A stretch of DNA of 64,000 bases from Nocardia ignorata NBRC 108230 (GCF_001612905.1 NZ_BDBI01000024.1:186001-250000), one strand, 5' to 3'; shown: positions 50,852 through 59,630, counted from the first letter of the stretch. Notes: generated from the letters alone by a model not told the origin. A program made the numbers and translations.

Positions 50852-51526
50852 GTGCTCAGCTTCTTCGGGCGGCAGACGTTTGCCAAAGCGACTGCGCCGC
50901 TGGGCAAAGCGCTCGTCAAGACCGGGCTCACCCCCGACGCGATGACCCTCATCGGCACCGCCGCGACGATCGTCGCGGCGGTGACGCTGTTTCCCAGCGG
51001 TCACCTGTTCTGGGGAACGATGGTCATCTGGCTGTTCGTCATGTTCGACATGCTCGACGGTGCGATGGCGCGCGCCCGCGGCGGCGGCACGAAGTACGGC
51101 GCGGTCCTCGACGCCACCTGTGACCGGGTGGCCGACGGCGCGATCTTCGCCGGTCTGGCCTGGTGGGCGGTTCACCACGAGCACAGCAAGCAGCTGTTCG
51201 TCGCCACGCTGATCGTGCTGGTCACCTCGCAGGTGATCTCGTACGCCAAGGCGCGGGCCGAGGCCAGCGGTCTGTCGGCCGACGGCGGGATCATCGAACG
51301 GCCCGACCGGCTGGTGATCGTGCTCGTCGGCGCCGGGCTCACCGGAATCGGCGGGCACTGGGGCATCGGCTGGCTCACCTGGGCGGTGTACGTGGCCATG
51401 TGGGTGCTGGCGGTGCTCAGCACCGTCACCGTGTTCCAGCGGGTGCTCGCGGTGCGCAACTCGCCGGGCGCGCGCACGGTGATCCCGCCCGCGCCGCAAC
51501 AACAGGCAGGGGAGACGGCGTCGTGA
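50852..51526 (+). CDS. pgsA: Phosphatidylinositol phosphate synthase (CDP-alcohol phosphotransferase)
   Basis: 224 residues, six membrane helices. CDP-alcohol motif 'DMLDGAMARARGGGTKYGAVLDATCDRVAD' spans DG-x2-AR-x8-G-x3-D-x3-D. In this operon the enzyme (PgsA1) joins CDP-diacylglycerol to inositol phosphate, giving phosphatidylinositol for PIM, LM and LAM. GTG 50852 lies six bases after the HIT stop. The Lys/Arg-rich start 'FFGRQTFAKATAPLGKALVKTGLTP' is normal. Confidence 0.92.
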   Translation: MLSFFGRQTFAKATAPLGKALVKTGLTPDAMTLIGTAATIVAAVTLFPSGHLFWGTMVIWLFVMFDMLDGAMARARGGGTKYGAVLDATCDRVADGAIFAGLAWWAVHHEHSKQLFVATLIVLVTSQVISYAKARAEASGLSADGGIIERPDRLVIVLVGAGLTGIGGHWGIGWLTWAVYVAMWVLAVLSTVTVFQRVLAVRNSPGARTVIPPAPQQQAGETAS

Positions 51527-52446
51527 CCATCAGCGAACGGCTCAGCGACTGGGGCTACGCGGCGGGGTGGCGGTTGGTCCGTTCGGCGCCGGAATCGTTG
51601 GCGCGCAAGGCTTTCGACTTCGGCGCCGACCGTGCGACCAAGGACGGCGGACCGCGGCAGCTGCGCCGCAACCTGGCCCGCGTGCTCGGCGTAGCACCGG
51701 CCGAGGTTCCCGACGACCTGATGCGGGCGAGCATGCGTTCCTACGCCCGGTACTGGCGTGAGGCGTTCCGGCTGCCCAGCATGGACCACAGCACCATCGA
51801 CTACTACGTCCACGGCCTGGAAAACGTCGACGCCGGCCTCGAAGCCGGGCGTGGCGTCATCTTCGTCCTGCCGCATTCCGGCAACTGGGACATGGCCGGG
51901 GTGTGGCTGGTCCAGCACTACGACACCTTCACCACGGTCGCCGAACGGTTGAAGCCCGAATCGCTGTTCGAACGGTTCGTGGCCTACCGCGAGAGCCTCG
52001 GCTTCGAGGTGTTCCCGCTGACCGGCGGAGAACAGCCACCGTTCGTGCCGCTGACCGAACGGTTGCGGCAGAACCGGATCGTGTGCCTGATGGGTGAACG
52101 TGACCTCACCGGCCGCGGTGTGCCGGTGAACTTCTTCGGCGAACGCACCTGGATGCCCGCGGGTGCGGCCAAACTCGCCATCGAGACCGGCGCCGCGCTG
52201 ATGCCGGTGCACGCCTGGTTCACCACCGAGGCCGACGGCACCGAAGGCTGGGGCTTGAAAGCCGGTGCGCCGCTGGATGTCTCGGGTGGCGTGGCCGCGA
52301 CGACCCAGCTGCTCGCCGACGAATTCGCGGCGAACATCGCCCAGCACCCGGCCGACTGGCACATGCTCCAGCCCCTGTGGGAAGCCGATCTGTCGCCGGA
52401 ACGACTGGCCCGGATCGCCGCGGCCAAGGCAGGTGAGGTGCTGTGA
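51523..52446 (+). CDS. patA: PIM acyltransferase PatA-like
   Basis: 307 residues of the HtrB/LpxL-like lysophospholipid acyltransferase family. The HxxxxD motif is 'LPHSGNWDMAGV', and 'GERDLTGRGVPVNFFGERTWMPAG' is typical. PatA acylates the 6-position of the mannose on PIM1/PIM2, at the inner face of the membrane. GTG 51523 overlaps the pgsA stop by four bases, and its own stop overlaps pimA, so the pathway order is reproduced in the operon. Confidence 0.93.
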   Translation: MTISERLSDWGYAAGWRLVRSAPESLARKAFDFGADRATKDGGPRQLRRNLARVLGVAPAEVPDDLMRASMRSYARYWREAFRLPSMDHSTIDYYVHGLENVDAGLEAGRGVIFVLPHSGNWDMAGVWLVQHYDTFTTVAERLKPESLFERFVAYRESLGFEVFPLTGGEQPPFVPLTERLRQNRIVCLMGERDLTGRGVPVNFFGERTWMPAGAAKLAIETGAALMPVHAWFTTEADGTEGWGLKAGAPLDVSGGVAATTQLLADEFAANIAQHPADWHMLQPLWEADLSPERLARIAAAKAGEVL

Positions 52447-53567
52447 AGATCGGCATGGTCTGCCCGTACTCCTTCGACGTGCCCGGCGGCGTGCAGGCAC
52501 ATGTGGTCGAGCTGGCACGGGTGTTCATCGAGCGTGGGCATCGGGTGAGCGTGCTCGCGCCCGCATCCGACGACACGCCGTTGCCCGACTTCGTCGTCTC
52601 GGCCGGTCGTGCCGTCGCCATCCCCTACAACGGGTCGGTGGCGCGACTGTCGTTCGGGCCGATGGCCTACACGCGCATCCGCCGCTGGATCGACAGCAAC
52701 GACTTCGACGTGCTGCACATCCACGAACCCAACGCGCCGAGTCTGTCGATGCTCGCGCTCAAGATCGCCGAAGGCCCCATCGTGGCGACCTTCCACACCT
52801 CGACCACCAAGTCGTTGGTGCTCAGCACTTTTCAGGGTGTGCTCCGCCCGTACCACGAGAAGATCAGCGGGCGGATCGCCGTGTCGGAGCTGGCCAGGCG
52901 CTGGCAGGTGGAGGCGCTCGGGTCGGATGCGGTGGAGATCCCCAACGGGGTCGATGTGTCGGCGTTCGCGCGCGGCCCGCTGCTCGACGGCTACCCGCGC
53001 GCGGGCAAGACGGTGCTGTTCCTCGGCCGCTACGACGAACCGCGCAAGGGCATGGACGTGCTGCTCGCCGCCCTGCCGGCGCTCGTCGAACGCCATCCCG
53101 ACGTGGAGATCCTGATCGTCGGGCGCGGCGACGAGGACAGGTTGCGCCGCGAGGCGGGCCCCCACGCCGGGCACCTGCGCTTTCTCGGTCAGGTCTCCGA
53201 CGCCGAGAAGGCCGCCGCGCTGCGCAGCGCCGATGTGTACGTGGCGCCGAACCTGGGCGGGGAGAGCTTCGGCATCATCCTCATCGAGGCCATGGCGGCG
53301 GGCACGCCGGTCGTGGCCAGCGAACTCGACGCCTTCCGCCGCGTACTGCGCGACGGCAGCGCCGGTCTGCTCACCCCCGTGGGTGACGCGGTGGCGCTGG
53401 CCGAGGCCATCGACACCCTGCTCACCGACGACGACACCCGCGACCGGTTGGTGCGCACCGCCACCCAGGTGGTCGCCGCCTACGACTGGCCGGTGGTCGC
53501 CGAACAGATCCTGCGCGTGTACGAGACCGTCACCGTCGGCGACAACGGGGTGCGGGCCGCCGGATGA
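52443..53567 (+). CDS. pimA: Phosphatidylinositol alpha-mannosyltransferase PimA
   Basis: GT4 glycosyltransferase that adds the first mannose from GDP-mannose to phosphatidylinositol. 374 residues. 'GMVCPYSFDVPGGVQAHVVELARVF' (Gly-Gly loop for sugar nucleotide), 'HIHEPNAPSLSMLAL', 'FHTSTTKS', and the EX7E motif in 'GGESFGIILIEAMAAGTPV'. Membrane-associated through an amphipathic basic region. GTG 52443 overlaps the patA stop, and its stop overlaps the NUDIX gene start. Confidence 0.96.
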   Translation: MKIGMVCPYSFDVPGGVQAHVVELARVFIERGHRVSVLAPASDDTPLPDFVVSAGRAVAIPYNGSVARLSFGPMAYTRIRRWIDSNDFDVLHIHEPNAPSLSMLALKIAEGPIVATFHTSTTKSLVLSTFQGVLRPYHEKISGRIAVSELARRWQVEALGSDAVEIPNGVDVSAFARGPLLDGYPRAGKTVLFLGRYDEPRKGMDVLLAALPALVERHPDVEILIVGRGDEDRLRREAGPHAGHLRFLGQVSDAEKAAALRSADVYVAPNLGGESFGIILIEAMAAGTPVVASELDAFRRVLRDGSAGLLTPVGDAVALAEAIDTLLTDDDTRDRLVRTATQVVAAYDWPVVAEQILRVYETVTVGDNGVRAAG

Positions 53568-54613
53568 TCACCTTCTCCGCGACCGCGATCCTCGTTCTCG
53601 GCCTGATCGCCCTGTTCGTGCTCGCGCTCGGCGTGTGGGCGGCGTCCACCGCCAACCGGCTCGACCGACTGCACGTGCGCTCGGACCGGTCCTGGCAGGC
53701 CCTCGACGCGGCACTGGCCCGGCGCGCGGTGGTCGCGCGCGCGGTCGCCATGGCCATCGCGGGCCCGGCGAGTACCGATCCGCTGCGGTCCGAGCGGGCC
53801 GGACAACTCGCCGCCCTGGCCGACTGGGCCGAACGCGCCGATCGGGGCGATCGAGAGACCATCGAGAACCAGCTCTCGGCCGCGCTGTCGACGATCGACA
53901 TCGGTCAGCTGCGACCCCAGCTCGTCGCCGAACTGGCCGACGCCGAGGCCAGGGTGCTCATCGCGCGCCGGTTCCACAACGACGCCGTGCGCGACACCCT
54001 CGCCCTGCGCACCCGCCGACCGGTGCGCTGGCTGCACCTGGGCGGTACCGCGCCGCTACCGACCTATTTCGAGATCACCGAACGCGCGACACCGGCCGCG
54101 TCCACCGGGCTCGAGGTGCACACCACCCGCACCTCGGCGCGCGTGGTGTTGCTCGACGAACAGGACCGGGTGCTGCTGCTGCGCGGACACGACCCGATGG
54201 TTCCCGAGGTGGCGTTCTGGTTCACCGTCGGCGGCGGCGTGGAACCGGGGGAGACCCTGCGCGAAACGGCGGTGCGCGAGGTGTACGAGGAGACCGGGCA
54301 GCGGATCGACCCGGCAGCGTTGCGTGGTCCGCTGTGGCGGCGGGTCGCGGTGTTCCCGTTCAACGGTGAACTCATCCGCTCCGAAGAACTGTTCTTCGTC
54401 CTGCGCGCCCCAAATTTCGCCTGGCGGCCCGCCGACCTCACCGCGCTGGAACGGCGCACCATCACCGACCACCGCTGGTGCACGCCCGCCGACATCCGCG
54501 CCCTGGACGCCACCGGCGAGGCGGTGTACCCGTACCACCTCGACGAGTTGCTCGCCGAGGCGATCGGCGCCGCCGACGACGACACCGAACCGGTGGTCCG
54601 GTCCATTCGCTGA
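53564..54613 (+). CDS. Membrane-anchored NUDIX hydrolase
   Basis: 349 residues. Residues 1-25 form a membrane helix ('LVLGLIALFVLALGVWAAS'), residues 30-170 a helical LemA-like stretch, and the C-terminal 175 residues a NUDIX domain with the full box 'GGGVEPGETLRETAVREVYEETGQRI'. Substrate unknown. ATG 53564 overlaps the pimA stop, ending the conserved operon (Rv2609c in M. tuberculosis). Confidence 0.86.
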   Translation: MITFSATAILVLGLIALFVLALGVWAASTANRLDRLHVRSDRSWQALDAALARRAVVARAVAMAIAGPASTDPLRSERAGQLAALADWAERADRGDRETIENQLSAALSTIDIGQLRPQLVAELADAEARVLIARRFHNDAVRDTLALRTRRPVRWLHLGGTAPLPTYFEITERATPAASTGLEVHTTRTSARVVLLDEQDRVLLLRGHDPMVPEVAFWFTVGGGVEPGETLRETAVREVYEETGQRIDPAALRGPLWRRVAVFPFNGELIRSEELFFVLRAPNFAWRPADLTALERRTITDHRWCTPADIRALDATGEAVYPYHLDELLAEAIGAADDDTEPVVRSIR

Positions 54614-54745
54614 TCCCGACCGTGTGTGTCGCCTCACGCCACGCGGTCCGCAGCCGGTCCAGATGCGGCGGTCGGCGGTATCGGCCCAGGTCGCGACCAG
54701 TCCAGTGGGCTCCGACTGGCTATGAACCCTGATTCGGCGGCCACC

Positions 54746-54751
54746 TAGAAT
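54746..54751 (+). promoter_or_regulatory. Probable pdxS -10 element
   Basis: TAGAAT fits the TANNNT -10 pattern; transcription would begin near 54758, leaving a leader of about 47 bases and AGGAG at 54794-54798 before the GTG. Confidence 0.4.
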
Positions 54752-54804
54752 CGCAGGAGACCACACAGTCTGCCCGTTAGGTGCACATGACCCAGGAGAA
54801 TGCC

Positions 54805-55707
54805 GTGACTACGCCCGAGACCACATCAACCGTCGGCACCGCCCGCGTGAAGCGCGGCATGGCCGAGATGCTCAAGGGCGGTGTGATCATGGACGTGGTC
54901 ACCCCGGAGCAGGCCAAGATCGCCGAGGACGCGGGCGCCGTCGCGGTCATGGCGCTCGAGCGGGTGCCCGCCGACATCCGCGCCCAGGGTGGCGTGTCCC
55001 GGATGAGCGACCCGGACATGATCGACGGCATCATTTCCGCGGTGTCCATCCCCGTGATGGCCAAGGCCCGCATCGGCCACTTCGTCGAGGCGCAGATCCT
55101 GCAGAGCCTCGGCGTGGACTACATCGACGAGTCCGAGGTCCTCACCCCCGCCGACTACGCCAACCACATCGACAAGTGGAACTTCACCGTGCCCTTCGTC
55201 TGTGGCGCCACCAACCTCGGCGAGGCCCTGCGCCGCATCACCGAGGGCGCGGCCATGATCCGCTCCAAGGGCGAGGCGGGCACCGGTGACGTCTCCAACG
55301 CCACCACCCACATGCGCACCATCCGCGCCGAGATCCGCCGCCTGACTTCCCTGTCCGAAGACGAGCTGTTCGTCGCCGCCAAGGAACTGCAGGCCCCCTA
55401 CGAGCTGGTCCGCGAGGTCGCCCAGACCGGCAAGCTGCCCGTCGTCATGTTCACCGCGGGCGGCATCGCCACCCCCGCCGACGCCGCCATGATGATGCAG
55501 CTCGGTGCCGAGGGCGTCTTCGTCGGCTCCGGCATCTTCAAGTCCGGCAACCCCGAACAGCGCGCCGCCGCCATCGTCAAGGCCACCACCTTCTACGACG
55601 ACCCCGACGTCCTGGCCAAGGTCTCGCGCGGCCTGGGCGAAGCCATGGTCGGCATCAACGTCGAAGAAATCCCCCAGCCCCACCGCCTCGCCGAGCGCGG
55701 CTGGTAA
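54805..55707 (+). CDS. pdxS: Pyridoxal 5'-phosphate synthase, lyase subunit
   Basis: Makes PLP from ribose 5-phosphate, glyceraldehyde 3-phosphate and ammonia delivered by PdxT. 300 residues, near-universal sequence: 'KRGMAEMLKGGVIMDVVTPEQAKIAEDAGAVAVMALERVPAD' order, 'MAKARIGHFVEAQILQSLGVDYIDESEVLTPAD' order, 'LPVVMFTAGGIATPADAAMMMQLGA' and 'GVFVGSGIFKSGNP'. The catalytic lysines (in VMAKARIGH and the later Lys) are present. GTG 54805 is chosen because AGGAG lies six bases before it and the length then equals the family norm; ATG 54787 and GTG 54781 are alternatives. A strong hairpin follows. Confidence 0.96.
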   Translation: MTTPETTSTVGTARVKRGMAEMLKGGVIMDVVTPEQAKIAEDAGAVAVMALERVPADIRAQGGVSRMSDPDMIDGIISAVSIPVMAKARIGHFVEAQILQSLGVDYIDESEVLTPADYANHIDKWNFTVPFVCGATNLGEALRRITEGAAMIRSKGEAGTGDVSNATTHMRTIRAEIRRLTSLSEDELFVAAKELQAPYELVREVAQTGKLPVVMFTAGGIATPADAAMMMQLGAEGVFVGSGIFKSGNPEQRAAAIVKATTFYDDPDVLAKVSRGLGEAMVGINVEEIPQPHRLAERGW

Positions 55708-55730
55708 TCGGTTCGGGCACAAGCAAACCC

Positions 55731-55759
55731 GGTGGGCGGCGCATCACGCGCCGCCCACC
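55731..55759. terminator. Hairpin after pdxS
   Basis: GGTGGGCGGCGC and GCGCCGCCCACC form a perfect 12-base-pair stem with loop ATCAC. There is no T-run, as is common in actinobacterial terminators. It lies between pdxS and the opposing toxin gene and may serve both. Confidence 0.7.
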
Positions 55760-55776
55760 AGTGCGTAGAACGACGC

Positions 55777-56127
55777 CTACTTCGTTTCGTTCGGGTGGCT
55801 GGTGTGCACCTGTTTTAGGAAGACGGTGTGCTCATGGACGTAGAACCAGATGCGTGCGGTGCCTTTCGCTGTCGGCTTGTGCTGCCAGCGTTCGTGCCGC
55901 GCTCCACCGCGTGAGATCGTGCCAAGCTCGCCGCGGAGGGGGTAGTCGGTCGGTGTCGTGGACAGCGGCGTGCGCGTGAGGAAGTCCCATGCTTCCGCCA
56001 TCGGGTTGCGGATGGTCGCGACCAGATCCCGCCAGCCCTTCTGAGCGTCTGCGGTGGCGAAGCGGATCTGGTACTCGGTCTTTCGCGCGGGGCGTGGGAC
56101 CAGCTCGCCCTTCTTGGCGGCCGCCAC
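55777..56127 (-). CDS. RelE-like toxin of a type II toxin-antitoxin pair
   Basis: 116 residues from GTG 56127. 'EYQIRFATADAQKGWRDLVATIRNPMAEAWDFL' and 'HERWQHKPTAKGTARIWFYV' fit the ParE/RelE fold of small ribonuclease or gyrase toxins, ending 'HTSHPNETK'. Function is inferred from the adjacent antitoxin: the start shares one base with its stop. The catalytic residues of RelE are not reliably placed, so the toxin activity is unproven. Confidence 0.65.
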   Translation of the reverse strand: MAAAKKGELVPRPARKTEYQIRFATADAQKGWRDLVATIRNPMAEAWDFLTRTPLSTTPTDYPLRGELGTISRGGARHERWQHKPTAKGTARIWFYVHEHTVFLKQVHTSHPNETK

Positions 56128-56582
56128 TATGGGCGCTCGACAGTGTCGTCGCGGTCCAGCCACTCCAGGTCCGTACTGCCCAATCCGGCGGCGATCGCGG
56201 TTGCCGTCTCCTTCCAGGAGGTAAGTTCGGCGATCGCGAGGTGCGGCTGGTCGGTGGAGAACGATGCGCGGGCGGCGTCCACGAGGTCCTGTGCGCAAGT
56301 GTCTCGGTCGGCGGGTGACAGCGCGAGCATCCATGGGAATGCCTTGGACATGCGCTCGGCGAGCGAGCCGTTGTCATCGAGGGTGACAGTGATGAGCTGC
56401 GCGGCGAACTCGAGCAGGCGCGCGCGTCCCTCTGCCTCGCGCTGCGACATCAGCACCAGCGCCTCGCCGTCGCGGCGGGTCACCGTGACGGGATGGTTCT
56501 CGGCCTCGGCGAAGACCTCAGCGGAGTGTTTGCTCAGGTCCGAGGAGCGTCGGGTCCTGGCGGGTAGGCCTGACGTGCGCAT
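56127..56582 (-). CDS. Phd/YefM-type antitoxin
   Basis: 151 residues from ATG 56582. N-terminus 'RRSSDLSKHSAEVFAEAENHPVTVTRRDGEALVLMSQRE' order is the Phd/YefM DNA-binding domain. The C-terminal 90 residues are longer than usual and would hold the toxin-neutralising part. It is translated first and ends in TAGTG with the toxin start, the normal order. The frame extends to 56753 without similarity. Confidence 0.78.
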   Translation of the reverse strand: MRTSGLPARTRRSSDLSKHSAEVFAEAENHPVTVTRRDGEALVLMSQREAEGRARLLEFAAQLITVTLDDNGSLAERMSKAFPWMLALSPADRDTCAQDLVDAARASFSTDQPHLAIAELTSWKETATAIAAGLGSTDLEWLDRDDTVERP

Positions 56583-56685
56583 GGATCCATCGTGTTCGGA
56601 ACGTGTTCGGAAGTCCAGGTGGGAGCGGAAGGGCCAGCGATCGCCCCTGAGGCGCTGCCGGATGGGCGTACCGTACAGTCGGTCT

Positions 56686-57420
56686 GTGACCGTGCTCGAC
56701 TTCTTCTTGCTGGTCGTCGCGGGATTCTTCACCGGGTTGATCGGGTTCGTCACCGGGATGGCGTCGATCGTTTCCTATCCGGCGTTGCTGGCTGTGGGGT
56801 TGCCGCCGGTGACGGCGAATGTGACCAATACCGTGGCGATGGTGGCCGTGGGGGTGGGGGCCACCGCCAATTCGGGGCGCGAACTCACGGGGCGGGGGCG
56901 CACGCTCGTGTGGTGGGCGGGGTTGTCGGCGCTGGGTGGGTTGCTCGGTGCGCTGGCGTTGTTGGTGGCGCCCGAGGGGACCTTCGAGGTGGTGGTGCCG
57001 TTCCTGGTCGCGGCGGCGTCGATCGCGTTGCTGGTGCAGCCGGTGGTCCGTAAGCATGTGGGGGAGCTCAGCGCGCCGTGGATCGTGCCGTTGGGGATCC
57101 TGCTGATCTCGGTGTACGGCGGGTACTTCGGGGCCGGCGCGGGCGTGATCTATCTGTCGATGATGCTGCTGTGCACCTCCGAATCCGTGTGGAGCGCATC
57201 GGTTCTCAAGAGCTTCCTGCTCGGCATCGCCAATCTGGTCGCGGCTCTCGGCTTCGCGATGTTCGGGCCGGTGCACTGGTTCGCGGCGCTCGGGCTGGCG
57301 ATGGGGGCGCTCGTCGGTGGGTGGTGCGGGCCGCCGGTGGTGAAGGTGATCCCGCCGAACCTGCTGCGGGTGACCGTCGGCGTGCTCGGACTCGGGCTCG
57401 CGGTGTACCTGGCGCGCTGA
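56686..57420 (+). CDS. TSUP-family (TauE/SafE) membrane permease
   Basis: 244 residues with seven to eight helices. 'LDFFLLVVAGFFTGLIGFVTGMASIVSYPALLAVGLPPVTANVTNTVAM' order, and the duplicated half 'GGYFGAGAGVIYLSMMLLCTSESVWSASVLKSFLLGIANLVAALGF' order. The family exports or imports sulfite, sulfonates and small organic anions. GTG 56686 is the likely start; a second GTG lies two codons later. It diverges from the antitoxin gene. Confidence 0.83.
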   Translation: MTVLDFFLLVVAGFFTGLIGFVTGMASIVSYPALLAVGLPPVTANVTNTVAMVAVGVGATANSGRELTGRGRTLVWWAGLSALGGLLGALALLVAPEGTFEVVVPFLVAAASIALLVQPVVRKHVGELSAPWIVPLGILLISVYGGYFGAGAGVIYLSMMLLCTSESVWSASVLKSFLLGIANLVAALGFAMFGPVHWFAALGLAMGALVGGWCGPPVVKVIPPNLLRVTVGVLGLGLAVYLAR

Positions 57421-57460
57421 TCCGGCCCCGGGCGTCACCGGACTCCGTAGCCTGAGAACG

Positions 57461-58237
57461 GTGCACCACTCCGATGTCGAAATCGCAATCCACGCAACAG
57501 AACTCGCGTCACAGGTGATCCGGTCGTCGTTCCACGCACCCGTCACCCGCTACGCCAAAGAGGGCGACGACTTCGCCACCCAGACCGACTTGGCCGCCGA
57601 ACGCGCGATCCTCGAGGTCCTCACCGCGGCCCGTCCGCACGACCGGTTCGTCGCCGAGGAGTCCGGCACCACGAGATCGCCGGGCAGCGACCGCACCTGG
57701 TTCGTCGACCCGCTCTGCGGCACAAGGAATTTCGCGGTCGGCACACAGCTCGTCGCGGTGAACGTCGCCTTGCGCATCGGGGACACCGTCCGCGCCGCGG
57801 CCGTCGGCGCCCCGTTCACCGGCGAGGTGTTCTGGACCTCGGGCGAGAACGCGTACCGCCGCCACGACGGCTCCGACACCGTCCTGCGCCCCGACGCGGG
57901 CAGCCGCCTGATCGACATCGACCTCGACAACCCGCTGCCGTGGTCCAGACCCGCCCGCCTGCTCGACAGCGTCGCCGCCGACTTCCACCCGCGCGTGCTG
58001 TCCACCTCGCTCGCCCTGGTCTGGGTCGCGGCGGGCAGACGCGCCGCCTATGTCACCGGCGGCGACCTGCGCGACAACGTCCACTTCACCAGCGCGGTGG
58101 AAATCTGCCGCGCGGCGGGCTGCGTCGTCACCGGAATAGCAGGTCAACCACTCCATTCCGCCCCGCACGGGCTCATCGCCGCCGCCGATGCCGACACCCA
58201 CGCCCGCCTCGTCGACGCGATGCTCGCCCTGCGCTGA
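57461..58237 (+). CDS. Inositol-monophosphatase-like protein with altered metal sites
   Basis: 258 residues of the IMPase/FIG superfamily. The Glu pair is present ('RFVAEESG', 66-67). The metal-binding signature reads 'FVDPLCGTRNF', so the first Asp (83) is kept but the second is Cys86. The WDxAAG motif is replaced by 'VHFTSAVEICRAAG', losing the third Asp. Activity as a phosphatase is therefore doubtful. GTG 57461 is the start. It lies 40 bases after the TSUP gene and is probably co-transcribed. It could act as a binding or regulatory protein. Confidence 0.75.
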   Translation: MHHSDVEIAIHATELASQVIRSSFHAPVTRYAKEGDDFATQTDLAAERAILEVLTAARPHDRFVAEESGTTRSPGSDRTWFVDPLCGTRNFAVGTQLVAVNVALRIGDTVRAAAVGAPFTGEVFWTSGENAYRRHDGSDTVLRPDAGSRLIDIDLDNPLPWSRPARLLDSVAADFHPRVLSTSLALVWVAAGRRAAYVTGGDLRDNVHFTSAVEICRAAGCVVTGIAGQPLHSAPHGLIAAADADTHARLVDAMLALR

Positions 58238-58399
58238 AAGGGGCCTTCACAAGCGCGGTACCGGCACGTCTCAGACTTTCCTCAAAAACGCTGGGTAGCG
58301 TCCTGGCCGAGGCACCGTGGCCTGCGTCGTGTGGCGCCGGTACCGTGCCGTTGGCGCCCACAGGGCGAAAACCGTTGACCCGACGCAAAGGACGAGTGG

Positions 58400-58900
58400 A
58401 TGAAGCTTCGTAGGACCGGACGTGTGGCGATCGCAGGCCTGGCCGTGGTCGCCGCATTGGGAATGAGTGCGTGCAGTGACGACAAGGGCGACAAGCCCGC
58501 CGCCAAGTCCACGACCAGTGCTCCGGCCACGACCACGGCCGCTGTCGCGGACCTGCCCCCCGTGCCGACGGTGGAGGAGCTCAACGCTCAGCTCAACACC
58601 GCGCTGGACCCCGAGGTGCCCAACGAGCAGAAGCTGGACTTCGTGCAGGGCGGCGAGGCCGATCCCGAGCTGCCGAACCGCCTGGCCGTCGCCGCCCGCG
58701 ACGCCGGTGCCCAGGTGCAGGTCACCGAGGTGACCTCCTTCGGTGACAGCGTGAACGCCAAGGCGAACTTCACCGTCAACGGCCAGACCAATGTGGTCGA
58801 CGTGCCGTTCGTCGCCGAGGACGGCAAGTGGAAGGTCCAGAAGTCGTGGGCCTGCACCATGCTCACCAACCTGGGCCAGCAGTCGGTCGCCTGCGCCTGA
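58400..58900 (+). CDS. MTB12-like lipoprotein
   Basis: 166 residues. Signal peptide ends in the lipobox 'LGMSAC' (Cys25), followed by a Thr/Ala linker ('TSAPATTTAAVADLPP') and a conserved C-terminal domain: 'PTVEELNAQLNTALDPEVPNEQKLDFVQGGEADPEL' order, 'KANFTVNGQTNVVDVPFVAEDGKWKV'. This matches the C-terminal domain of the secreted low-molecular-weight antigen MTB12. It should be attached to the outer leaflet of the plasma membrane. ATG 58400. A terminator follows. Function unknown. Confidence 0.82.
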   Translation: MKLRRTGRVAIAGLAVVAALGMSACSDDKGDKPAAKSTTSAPATTTAAVADLPPVPTVEELNAQLNTALDPEVPNEQKLDFVQGGEADPELPNRLAVAARDAGAQVQVTEVTSFGDSVNAKANFTVNGQTNVVDVPFVAEDGKWKVQKSWACTMLTNLGQQSVACA

Positions 58901-58913
58901 TAGCACCGCGTGC

Positions 58914-58942
58914 AGCCCCGGTCGCGTTGCGGCCGGGGCTTT
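58914..58942 (+). terminator. Hairpin terminator after the lipoprotein gene
   Basis: AGCCCCGG (58914-58921) pairs with CCGGGGCT (58933-58940), with a loop of 11 and two T after it. It lies ten bases before the stop of the opposing gene. Confidence 0.65.
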
Positions 58943-58951
58943 CGCCTGTTT

Positions 58952-59566
58952 TCAGCCGGTGCGCAGGGCCGCGCGGTCCGGATGATCCCAGCGCACCGTC
59001 CAGGTAGCGGTCTCGGGATGTTCGGCGTCGTGGTCGCGCAGCGCGGGCAGGGTCCACTGGTGCTCGGGTGGGGTGCGGCGCAGTGCCGCCCGCTCGCTGA
59101 GTTCGAGCCGTACGGACAGGTCGACGTCGAGTCCGCGGCCGAGCAGCATCGGGCCTGCCACGATCAGCACCAGATCGGCCGGAGCTGTCCGGATGCCCGC
59201 CCGCGCCGACCGGTCGCCCGCCTCGTCCCAGAGCGCGGGCAACCAGCGCCCTGCGGTCCGCAGCGGAACCAGAATCTCCCGGCGTATCGCGTCGTAGTCG
59301 AACCATGCTGTGCGATAAGACCATTCGTCGGTTCGGCCGTACTCCATCCGCAGCGATGCGGGCCGGACGAAGGCGTGCAGTGACACCACCTCGGCCGACC
59401 GGCCCTGCCCGTTCAGTGTGTCGGCGACCAACCGGGCGAAGGCGACCGGTTCGGCGGCATCGGCGGCGTCGACGGCAACCACCCGGCGACCGGGCAGCTC
59501 GGATACCCGCTCGGCGACCAGGCGGGCCAGGGTGGTGGGGGAGACGGGGGTGAACGACGGCACCAC
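58952..59566 (-). CDS. Uridine-kinase-like protein without a P-loop
   Basis: 204 residues from GTG 59566 (a second GTG follows directly). It resembles the actinobacterial uridine/pantothenate-kinase-like family: 'GRRVVAVDAADAAEPVAFARLVADTL', then 'HAFVRPASLRMEYGRTDEWSYRTAWFDYDAIRREILVPLR' order, 'PADLVLIVAGPMLLGRGLDVDL'. The nucleotide loop, normally GxxGxGKT, is AADAAEPV with no Gly or Lys. ATP-dependent kinase activity therefore appears lost. It converges on the lipoprotein gene. Confidence 0.7.
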   Translation of the reverse strand: MVPSFTPVSPTTLARLVAERVSELPGRRVVAVDAADAAEPVAFARLVADTLNGQGRSAEVVSLHAFVRPASLRMEYGRTDEWSYRTAWFDYDAIRREILVPLRTAGRWLPALWDEAGDRSARAGIRTAPADLVLIVAGPMLLGRGLDVDLSVRLELSERAALRRTPPEHQWTLPALRDHDAEHPETATWTVRWDHPDRAALRTG

Positions 59567-59630
59567 CCCATTTCAGCAAATTCCCGCCGCGCGCCGCCGA
59601 GCCGGACAAACCGTGCGGTCCGCCTAGCGA

